Below the pieces are notes generated by a model. The model saw only the letters and a list, made by a program, of their open reading frames with translations, was not told the DNA's origin and searched no databases. From an uncultured bacterium (GTDB lineage Bacteria; Planctomycetota; Phycisphaerae; Phycisphaerales; SM1A02): DNA of 5,144 nt. How positions within the stretch are numbered: position 1 is the stretch's first letter; every line of letters begins with the position of its first letter. The stretch is taken from contig CAIOTP010000139.1 in assembly GCA_903861235.1 (NCBI GenBank), positions 1 through 5,144 on the forward strand, written 5' to 3'. The position numbers were made by a program, and so were the translations under genes. Positions 1 through 5,144 of this stretch are shown piece by piece.

Positions 1-943
1 GGCGTGGAAGGCGGTCAACGGACGCGAGGCCGTGGCCATGTGCGGCGGCGATCGCCCGGACCTGGTGCTCATGGATCTGATCATGCCGGACATGGACGGC
101 GTGGAAGCCACGCGGCAGATCATGAGGGATTCGCCCTGCCCCATCCTGGTGGTCACGGCCACCGTCTCGGGCAACGCGGCCCGTGTCTTCGAAGCGCTGG
201 GGGCCGGAGCGCTCGACGCCATCGACACGCCCAACATGCAGTCGCCCGAGGCGGTGGACGCCCTCTGCCGACGCATCCGTTCCATCGAGCGGCTGGCAAG
301 AGCCGACCGCTCCCCGTCCACGGTGGGGCTGCCTGGCGCCTCGCCATCTTCGGGCGCGACCCGTCGGCCGCTGGCCCTGCTGGGCGCAAGCACCGGAGGC
401 CCGCACGCTCTGGCCTCGGTGCTGCGGGCCTGGCCACGGCCCCTGCCCTTCGCCGCGGTGGTCGTGCAGCACCTGGATGCGGGATTCGTGCCCGGACTGG
501 CCGACTGGCTCGGCCGGGAGACCGGTCATCCGGTGCGACTGGCCGAGCGAGGTCGGATGCCGGAACCGGGCGCCGTGTTCCTGGCGGGGGGCACGGATCA
601 TCTGGTGCTCGACGCGGGCGGACGCTTCGCCCACGCGCCGGCCCAGCCCGACGATCTGCACCATCCTTCGGTGGATGCTCTCTTCCAGAGCGTCGCCCGA
701 TGCGGCGTGCTCCACGGTTGCGCGGCCTTGCTGACGGGCATGGGCCGTGACGGAGCCGCCGGGCTGCTTGCGCTGCGCCGTGCGGGATGGACCACCCTGG
801 TGCAGGATCAGGCCACGAGCGTGGTGTGGGGCATGCCGGGCACCGCCGTGCGACTGGATGCCGCCATGCGTACCCTGCCGCTGAACGCCATCGGAGCCGC
901 CATGCTGGCGGTCATGGCCTCGCTCCCGGACCCCCGTCCATGA
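1..943 (+). CDS. cheB: CheB/WspF-type chemoreceptor glutamate methylesterase response regulator, 5' truncated
   Basis: Protein-glutamate methylesterase of a chemosensory pathway. It removes methyl groups from receptor glutamates in the cytoplasm and is activated by phosphorylation of its receiver. The gene is open from the left edge (in-frame from base 2), with 313 residues visible. The receiver phosphoacceptor is Asp25 of the visible part (DLVLMDLIMPDMDG); in the family it lies near residue 55, so about 30 N-terminal residues are missing. A linker at about 98-122 is followed by the CheB catalytic domain. The triad is visible: Ser130 in GASTGG, His157 in VVVQHLD, Asp250 in TGMGRDGA. The receiver end (RVFEALGAGALDAIDTP) resembles WspF of the Wsp pathway as I recall it, more than E. 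coli CheB; an Asp (D75) sits where receivers usually carry the beta-5 Lys. The stop overlaps the next start (ATGA), suggesting one operon. Family is certain; the Wsp-like subclass is inferred by eye. Confidence 0.95.
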   Translation, partial: AWKAVNGREAVAMCGGDRPDLVLMDLIMPDMDGVEATRQIMRDSPCPILVVTATVSGNAARVFEALGAGALDAIDTPNMQSPEAVDALCRRIRSIERLARADRSPSTVGLPGASPSSGATRRPLALLGASTGGPHALASVLRAWPRPLPFAAVVVQHLDAGFVPGLADWLGRETGHPVRLAERGRMPEPGAVFLAGGTDHLVLDAGGRFAHAPAQPDDLHHPSVDALFQSVARCGVLHGCAALLTGMGRDGAAGLLALRRAGWTTLVQDQATSVVWGMPGTAVRLDAAMRTLPLNAIGAAMLAVMASLPDPRP

Positions 944-2121
944 CGCCCCACGCTCCGACCGGCCCCCTGCAGACGGTCATCCTGCTGGTCGACGACCAGC
1001 CGATCATCGCGGCCGCGGTGCAGAAGATGATCGCGGGCCAGAAGGACTGGGTCCTGCACTTCTGCAGCGAACCCGCCAAGGCGGTCGAGCGTGCCCTGCA
1101 GGTGAGGCCGACCGTGATCCTTCAGGATCTGGTCATGCCCGACGCCGACGGCCTGGACCTGGTGGCGGCCTACCGGAGGCAGGCGTCCCTTCACGACACG
1201 CCGCTGGTGGTGCTCTCCTCCAAGGAGGAGGCCGAGACGAAGGCCAAGGCGTTCGCCCTGGGCGCCAACGACTATCTGGTCAAGCTGCCGGATCCGGTCG
1301 AGGTGGTGGCACGCCTGCGTCACCACTCCGACGGCTACAAGGCCACGCTGGAACGCAACGCCGCCTACGCCGCGCTGGCGGCGAGCGAACGCCACCTGCG
1401 CGAGGAGGCCCGCCGCGCGGCGGAATACGTGCAGTCGCTCCTTCCTGCACCGCTGACGACCGGACCGGCCACGAGCGAGTGGCGCTTCGTGCCCAGCGAA
1501 AGCCTGGGGGGCGACGCCTTCGGACACCACTGGCTCGACGACACGCACCTGGCGATCTACCTGCTGGACGTGTGCGGACACGGCGTCGGACCCGCGCTGC
1601 TGGGCGTGAGCGCCATGAACGTCCTGCACTCCAACGCGTTGCCGGGCCGCGACATGATGGACACTGCGGCGGTGATCGAGGGGCTGAACGAGCTCTTCCC
1701 CATGGAGCGCCACAACGAGATGTTCTTCACCGTCTGGTACGGCATCCTGGATGTGGCGAAGGGTCGCCTGCGATGGACCGGCGGGGGGCATCCGCCGGCG
1801 CTGCTGGTGCATCCGGACGGCTCCCTGCAGCGACTGGAGAGCCAGGGGCTGATGGTGGGAGCGGCCACCGGAATTCCCTACGAAAGCAACCAGGTCGAGA
1901 TCCGCCCAGGGTCACGGCTGCTGCTGTACAGCGACGGCATCTTCGAACTCCGCAAGCCCGACGGGCAGATGGCCACCATGGACGAGTTCATCCTGAACGC
2001 CGGCCCCGCCGCCGTGGGGCCGGATCCGCTGGAGGCCATGCTGGCCCACGCCCGAGCCGTGCAGGGAGGCGATCACTTCGCCGACGACGTGAGCCTGCTG
2101 CAGGTGCTCTACCAGCCGTGA
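940..2121 (+). CDS. Response regulator: WspR-like receiver fused to a SpoIIE/PP2C-type Ser/Thr phosphatase
   Basis: A 393-residue cytoplasmic two-domain regulator. The start is ATG 940, overlapping the cheB stop by 4 bases; no Shine-Dalgarno is visible, which fits translational coupling. Residues 12-130 are a receiver: acidic pair D18-D19, phosphoacceptor D63 (ILQDLVMPDADG), S93 and K115 in NDYLVKLPD. The phrases HFCSEP, PTVILQDLVMP, GANDYLVKLPD and VARLRHHS match WspR receivers as I remember them. Residues 131-168 are a charged helical stalk (KATLERNAAYAALAASERHL) also seen in WspR. From about 180 to 391 lies a SpoIIE/RsbU-type PP2C domain in place of GGDEF, with metal-ligand and core motifs SLGGDAFG (D192), LLDVCGHGVGPALL (D210), TGGGHPPALL (281-289), LLLYSDGIFEL (D332) and FADDVSLLQV (D382/D383). 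Such phosphatases usually dephosphorylate STAS anti-sigma-antagonist proteins; no such partner lies in this window. Domain calls are firm; the target is unknown. Confidence 0.94.
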   Translation: MTPHAPTGPLQTVILLVDDQPIIAAAVQKMIAGQKDWVLHFCSEPAKAVERALQVRPTVILQDLVMPDADGLDLVAAYRRQASLHDTPLVVLSSKEEAETKAKAFALGANDYLVKLPDPVEVVARLRHHSDGYKATLERNAAYAALAASERHLREEARRAAEYVQSLLPAPLTTGPATSEWRFVPSESLGGDAFGHHWLDDTHLAIYLLDVCGHGVGPALLGVSAMNVLHSNALPGRDMMDTAAVIEGLNELFPMERHNEMFFTVWYGILDVAKGRLRWTGGGHPPALLVHPDGSLQRLESQGLMVGAATGIPYESNQVEIRPGSRLLLYSDGIFELRKPDGQMATMDEFILNAGPAAVGPDPLEAMLAHARAVQGGDHFADDVSLLQVLYQP

Positions 2122-3188
2122 TCGCGGCCACGCTGCTGCTCGCGGCCGCCGCCCATGCGGAGCGTCTGACCTTCACCGAGGTGCACATGGGCGTGGAGGT
2201 TCGGATCGTCATCTGCGCCCAGGACCGCCCTGCCGCCGCCGCTGCCGCCCGCGAGAGCTTCGACGCGATCCGCGCGTGGGACGAGGCTCTGAGCGACTGG
2301 AACCCCGCGAGCCAGGCCATGCGACTGCCGGATCAGGTCGGAGCACGGGCGAAGGTGACCGGCCGCCTGGCGGTGGCGTTGGATCAGTCCGCTCGCTGGC
2401 AGTCTCGCACCGACGGTGGCTTCGATCCCGCGCTCGGCGCACTGACACGACTCTGGCGCGAGTCCGCACGAAGCGGCGCCTGGCCCGAGGCGGCTTCGCT
2501 GGAGGCCGCCCGAGGCCGCTGCGGCTGGTCCGGGATCGCGTGGGACGCCCCAAGGTCGGAGTTCCGGGTGCTGCGCGACGGCATCCGGCTGGACTTCGGC
2601 GGTCTGGGCCAGGGACTGGCCGCGGACGAGGCGCTCGCGGTGCTGGCGCGACGCGGGTTCCGCCACGCCATGGTCGACATCAGTGGCGACATCGCCCTGG
2701 GCAGCGCTCCGCCGGGCGAGCCCGGATGGCGTGTGGCCGTGGAACCCGCCATGGAGGGTCAACCCGAGTGCATGCTGCTGCTGGCGGAGTGCGGGGTGAG
2801 CTGCAGCGGTGACCGGGGCCAGCCACGCCTCCTGGACGGCCGACGGGTGAGCCACATCCTGGATCCTGCCTCCGGGCTGCCTGTGCGGGCTCCGCGCCAG
2901 GCGGTGGTGGTGGCCGCGGACGCCACCCGGGCGGACGCCCTGGCCACGGCGCTCTGCGTGCTCCCCTGGGAGCGTTGCGGATCACTGGTCGCGACAGACG
3001 CCGTGCGAGCCGCTCGACTCACCCGCGGCCCGTCGGACGGCGGCCTGCGGACGCTGGGAGCATGGGAATCGCTCACGCCTGCGCCGGTCGACCCGGTCGC
3101 CTCACCACGGCCGGCGGAGGCGGCGCCTCCAGCGAAAGCACCGGAGGCAGAAGGCTCTCGCGATCCGACATCACCTGATCCCAGGTGA
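2118..3188 (+). CDS. apbE: ApbE-family FAD:protein FMN transferase, exported
   Basis: Transfers FMN from FAD to a Ser/Thr of a target flavoprotein in an Mg-dependent reaction, normally outside the cytoplasmic membrane. The chosen start is GTG 2118, which overlaps the preceding stop (GTGA) and immediately yields a short hydrophobic leader, IAATLLLAAAAHA, with a plausible cleavage after AHA at residue 14; there is no lipobox Cys. The 356 residues show ApbE landmarks in order: HMGVEVRI (23-30), LSDWNP (58-63), TDGGFDPALG (98-107), LDFGGLGQGLAAD (158-170), MVDISGDIALG (185-195), SGDRGQ (230-235), SHILDPASGLPV (245-256) and ADALATAL (272-279), the last holding the likely metal-binding D273 and T277. 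Gln165 stands where the GGIxKG motif usually has Lys. Residues after about 319 are a Pro/Ala-rich tail without ApbE similarity, read through the 3' end of the opposite gene. No flavinylation target (DxxxSGAT-like motif) was seen nearby. Its role with the chemosensory genes is unknown. Confidence 0.93.
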   Translation: MIAATLLLAAAAHAERLTFTEVHMGVEVRIVICAQDRPAAAAAARESFDAIRAWDEALSDWNPASQAMRLPDQVGARAKVTGRLAVALDQSARWQSRTDGGFDPALGALTRLWRESARSGAWPEAASLEAARGRCGWSGIAWDAPRSEFRVLRDGIRLDFGGLGQGLAADEALAVLARRGFRHAMVDISGDIALGSAPPGEPGWRVAVEPAMEGQPECMLLLAECGVSCSGDRGQPRLLDGRRVSHILDPASGLPVRAPRQAVVVAADATRADALATALCVLPWERCGSLVATDAVRAARLTRGPSDGGLRTLGAWESLTPAPVDPVASPRPAEAAPPAKAPEAEGSRDPTSPDPR

Positions 3189-4380
3189 CCGCGTCTCCGG
3201 TGTAGGCCGCGGCGCGACCCATGAGGGCGAGCCGGCAGCTCTGCACCATCCAGTCCGAATCGTCGATGCGGCGACCTTCGCGGATGGCGCGGAAGAGTTC
3301 GTCATGCTCCACCTGATACATGTTGGGTCTGGGACCGTCCTTGGGATAGCTCCACGCCTTCGGCCCCGAGATCCGGTGCTGGCCTGCCCAGCCGTTCACC
3401 ACGGCCCGTCCCTGGGTGCCGATGATCGTGTCGGTGTTCTCGTTGAAGCAGTCGGGATATTGCCGCCACATCAGCGTGGCTCTGCGCTCGTCCGGCCATT
3501 CGTACACCACCGCGAAGTGGTCGTACACATCGCCTCGCTCCGGCGTGGACTCGCGCAGTGCGCGGCCACCCACGCCCGTGCACCGGACGGGCGGCGCATT
3601 GCCGAACGCCCAGTTGATCTTGTCGATGCTGTGCACGGCCTGCTCCACGATGAAGTCGCCCGAGAGCCAGACCATGTGCTGCCAGTTGCGCACCTGGAAG
3701 GCCATGTCGCTCCATCCGGGCTGGCGCGGCACCACGCCCAGGGGATTGGTCAGGTAGTCGCTGTGCATGGCCACCACCTCGCCCATGTCACCGGCAAGCA
3801 CCCGCTCGAAGAGGGCACGCTCGGGACTCGACCGCCGCCAGCAGAACCCGCTGACCAGATTCAGGCCCTTCGAGCGGGCGACGGAGGCCGAGTCGATCAC
3901 CTGCAGGGCGCCGGCCCCGTCGACGAACATGGGCTTCTCGCAGAACACATGCAGCCCCGCGTCCACCGCGGCCTTGAGGTGCATGGGTCGGAAGCCCGGA
4001 GGCCCGGCCAGGATCGCGGCGTGCGCTCCGCTCGAGCAGGCACGCGGGGCTGCGTCGATGCCCGAGAATCGCCGCTCCGGCGGCACCTGCACGCGGTCAC
4101 CCAGACCTGCCTGCTTCAGGGACTCGATCGCCGCCTCGATGCGGTCCGGAAAGGCGTCGCACATGGCCCAGATGACCACGCCCGGATCCGCCTTGAGCGC
4201 CTGAGCCGCGGCGCCCGTGCCGCGTCCACCGCATCCGACCACCACCACGCGGATCGTGTCGCTGCCCTGGACCGGGGCCTGCCCGAGGGCCAACCGCGGA
4301 CCGGCCACCGCCGCGGCGGCCACGACCACGGCGCTGCCGAGGAACTCGCGTCGGGTGCTGGGGTGTCCGTCGGTGATCAT
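3073..4380 (-). CDS. Gfo/Idh/MocA family NAD(P)-dependent oxidoreductase with Tat signal
   Basis: A 435-residue sugar or polyol dehydrogenase-like protein, probably exported folded with its cofactor. The ATG is set by a Shine-Dalgarno AAGGAG eight bases upstream and by an N-terminal twin-arginine signal, STRREFLGSA (8-17), followed by a hydrophobic Ala/Val stretch to about residue 32. The Rossmann dinucleotide loop is VVVVGCGGRGTG (45-56) and the family signature EKP is at 148-150 (HVFCEKPMFVD). The catalytic-domain segment DFIVEQAVHSID (242-253), then GDVYDHFAVVYEW, resembles the large planctomycete and verrucomicrobial Tat-secreted branch. Length and the end PPPPAVVRRPGRPA (near the C-terminus) are typical of it. 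The start overlaps the upstream SUMF1-fold gene (ATGA), so the two are likely co-transcribed. The last 116 bp overlap the apbE frame on the other strand. Family is secure; substrate (sugar, uronate, inositol, or glycoside retaining-type chemistry) is not determinable. Confidence 0.94.
   Translation of the reverse strand: MITDGHPSTRREFLGSAVVVAAAAVAGPRLALGQAPVQGSDTIRVVVVGCGGRGTGAAAQALKADPGVVIWAMCDAFPDRIEAAIESLKQAGLGDRVQVPPERRFSGIDAAPRACSSGAHAAILAGPPGFRPMHLKAAVDAGLHVFCEKPMFVDGAGALQVIDSASVARSKGLNLVSGFCWRRSSPERALFERVLAGDMGEVVAMHSDYLTNPLGVVPRQPGWSDMAFQVRNWQHMVWLSGDFIVEQAVHSIDKINWAFGNAPPVRCTGVGGRALRESTPERGDVYDHFAVVYEWPDERRATLMWRQYPDCFNENTDTIIGTQGRAVVNGWAGQHRISGPKAWSYPKDGPRPNMYQVEHDELFRAIREGRRIDDSDWMVQSCRLALMGRAAAYTGDAVTWDQVMSDRESLLPPVLSLEAPPPPAVVRRPGRPAQA
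3116..3148. other. Alternating GGAGGC / GCCTCC arms (possible competing hairpins) in the convergent overlap
   Basis: GGAGGC (3116-3121), GCCTCC (3125-3130) and GGAGGC (3143-3148) can form either a tight hairpin with a 3-base loop (3116-3130) or one with a 12-base loop (3125-3148). They lie in the stretch where the two convergent genes overlap. On the minus strand the first arms encode part of the Pro-rich EAPPPP segment, so codon choice alone may explain them. Regulatory function is unproven. Confidence 0.2.
3171..3188. other. Perfect 7-bp inverted repeat at the apbE stop codon
   Basis: TCACCTG-ATCC-CAGGTGA: a perfect 7-bp stem with a 4-base loop whose right arm ends on the apbE TGA (3186-3188). 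It would form in transcripts of either strand. On the minus strand it lies within oxidoreductase codons for TWDQVMSD. No T-run follows on either side, so it is not a classical intrinsic terminator. Stems this short are expected a few times by chance in 5 kb, so only its location makes it notable. Confidence 0.35.
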
Positions 4381-5144
4381 GGCGTGCTCTCCTTGCGCTT
4401 GGGTTCAGGATCGGTCGGCAGAACACCCGGGGGAAGCTCCCGCCGCTCCGAGGCGAGCGGCTCGCACACGATCCGGAGTCCGGCGAAGGGCGCATCGGCC
4501 AGCCACCAGCGGCTCGGCGGCATCTGCGGATCGCTGGCGTTCCAATCGGGGGTCTGCCGCTGCACCCGCTCGCAGTCGAGCGCCTCGGGCTTGTCGAGGT
4601 AGGAACCGCCCCACAGCACGAGCGTGCCGTCGTCGGCGACGGCCCACTCCGCGGCGTTGCCCCAGAGCCCGAAGAAGCCGCGGTCGTCCGGCTTCCCGGA
4701 TCCGACCGGATGCGTGCTGTCCTTCGCGTTGCCCGCATGCCAGCACCGTTCGTCACGATGCGTCGGCGTGCCGCATGCGGGAGCCGGGCAGACGGACCTC
4801 AGTTCCCGCACCGTGGGAAGACGGAAGCGGCGTCCGGTCTTGGCGGAGAGCCACTGGCAGAACTTCTGCGCCGTCTCGGACGAGACGCAGATCGCCGGAT
4901 ACCCCGCGTGCCCGAAGCCCCGATCCATGGAGATGTAGGGCTTGCTCGGTCTCGCGACCGCGTCGGCCTCGGGCGGCCCGGACTTCCCGTCACGACTGAA
5001 GACGAAGGCGTCGAGCAGCTCCCACGGGACCTCGGTGCGCCCGATCCACAGGCTGACCTCGGCGGTGTGGTCGAGCCTGCCGAGCAGGTCGACGCGGAGC
5101 GCCGTGCCCGGCACCGGCACCTGCAGCGACTTGCCATCGCTCGA
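4377..5144 (-). CDS. SUMF1/FGE-sulfatase-fold protein (formylglycine-generating enzyme family), N-terminus outside window
   Basis: The C-terminal 255 residues of a SUMF1/EgtB/PvdO-fold protein; the frame stays open to the right edge, so the real start lies beyond it and an internal GTG at 5120 is not needed. Family phrases, numbered from the window edge, are VSLWIGRTEVPWELLDAFV (30-48), AVARPSKPYISM (62-73), GYPAICVSSETAQKFCQWLS (81-100), TGRRFRLPT (103-111), THPVGSGKPDDRGFFGLWGN (144-163) with AAEW after it, LWGGSYLD (177-184), WNASDPQMPPSRWW (201-214) and FAGLRIVCEP (220-229). Formylglycine-generating enzymes proper use a Cys-x4-Cys pair; here only one Cys (C191, in LDCERVQRQ) is near that site, with Arg at the second position by my rough alignment, so true sulfatase-activating activity is doubtful. 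The stretch after RLPT diverges from the usual EAEWEYACRAG and carries Cys119, Cys124 and Cys134. It is coupled to the downstream oxidoreductase by an ATGA overlap. The biochemical role is unknown. Confidence 0.88.
   Translation of the reverse strand, partial: SSDGKSLQVPVPGTALRVDLLGRLDHTAEVSLWIGRTEVPWELLDAFVFSRDGKSGPPEADAVARPSKPYISMDRGFGHAGYPAICVSSETAQKFCQWLSAKTGRRFRLPTVRELRSVCPAPACGTPTHRDERCWHAGNAKDSTHPVGSGKPDDRGFFGLWGNAAEWAVADDGTLVLWGGSYLDKPEALDCERVQRQTPDWNASDPQMPPSRWWLADAPFAGLRIVCEPLASERRELPPGVLPTDPEPKRKESTP
4389..4394 (-). promoter_or_regulatory. Shine-Dalgarno for the Gfo/Idh/MocA oxidoreductase
   Basis: AAGGAG on the minus strand, with eight bases between it and the ATG at 4380-4378. 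It lies inside the last codons of the SUMF1-fold gene. It decides the start of the oxidoreductase and lets it be translated from the same message independently of, or together with, re-initiation at the ATGA overlap. The plus-strand genes at 940 and 2118 have no comparable site. Confidence 0.75.

Noticed and set aside
787..939. N-terminal extension of the response regulator from an upstream start
   Set aside because: It overlaps the conserved end of CheB and encodes His/Arg-rich shadow sequence; ATG 940 sits just before the receiver and forms the ATGA overlap.
808..1812. A 334-codon minus-strand open frame opposite the phosphatase regulator
   Set aside because: Composition is Arg/Gln/His/Val-rich without recognisable motifs, while the opposite strand encodes a complete receiver-PP2C protein.
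1479..2117. 5' extension of the ApbE reading frame into the phosphatase gene
   Set aside because: The extension is Arg-rich shadow sequence lying over the PP2C domain. The GTG at 2118 gives a signal peptide and a normal ApbE length.
2225..2252. GCC/GCT-rich triplet run resembling a microsatellite
   Set aside because: It simply encodes an Ala-rich helix (residues 39-44) of ApbE and is imperfect.
2109..2855. A 248-codon minus-strand open frame opposite apbE
   Set aside because: No motifs and shadow-like composition; the plus strand carries all the ApbE signatures.
389..3148. A 12-base direct repeat, AGCACCGGAGGC, at 389-400 and 3137-3148
   Set aside because: The first copy encodes the CheB active-site GASTGG loop and the second lies in unrelated coding sequence; most likely coincidence in GC-rich DNA.
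3304..4602. A 432-codon plus-strand open frame antisense to the oxidoreductase and SUMF1-fold genes
   Set aside because: The His/Arg/Gly/Ala-rich translation has no domain motifs and mirrors the real genes; long antisense frames are expected at this GC content.

Overview
The window is 5.1 kb of very GC-rich bacterial DNA with strong third-position GC bias, and essentially every base is coding. It carries five genes in two convergent blocks; the outer gene of each block is cut by the window edge. A Tat-exported Gfo/Idh/MocA oxidoreductase coupled to a SUMF1/FGE-fold protein, next to a SpoIIE-type phosphatase response regulator, points to the PVC superphylum. A high-GC Planctomycetota lineage is most likely. 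This assignment is an inference from gene content and GC only.

Left block, plus strand (1-3188): the 3' part of a CheB-type methylesterase with a WspF-like receiver, a response regulator with a PP2C/SpoIIE phosphatase output, and an exported ApbE-type FMN transferase. Both junctions are stop/start overlaps (ATGA at 940-943, GTGA at 2118-2121), so the three genes look like the tail of one translationally coupled operon. The response regulator's receiver closely resembles WspR, the diguanylate cyclase output of the Wsp (alternative cellular function) chemosensory pathway, but a Ser/Thr phosphatase domain replaces the GGDEF domain. The rest of the chemosensory cluster (receptor, CheW, CheR, CheA hybrid kinase) would be expected upstream of base 1. 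The likely logic is that the kinase phosphorylates both the methylesterase (adaptation) and the phosphatase regulator (output), and the output acts on a STAS/anti-sigma partner switch not seen here instead of on c-di-GMP.

Right block, minus strand (5144-3073): the C-terminal 255 residues of a SUMF1/formylglycine-generating-enzyme-fold protein, followed by a Tat-signal Gfo/Idh/MocA oxidoreductase through an ATGA overlap (4377-4380) with a good Shine-Dalgarno. The pair probably belongs to a periplasmic carbohydrate or sulfated-glycan programme, as is common in Planctomycetota, but the substrate cannot be read from the sequence.

The two blocks collide tail to tail. The reading frames of apbE and the oxidoreductase overlap by 116 bp (3073-3188). 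This interval holds two small inverted repeats, one exactly at the apbE stop codon. There is no intergenic stretch longer than a few bases, and no RNA gene, mobile element, CRISPR array or clear promoter was seen.
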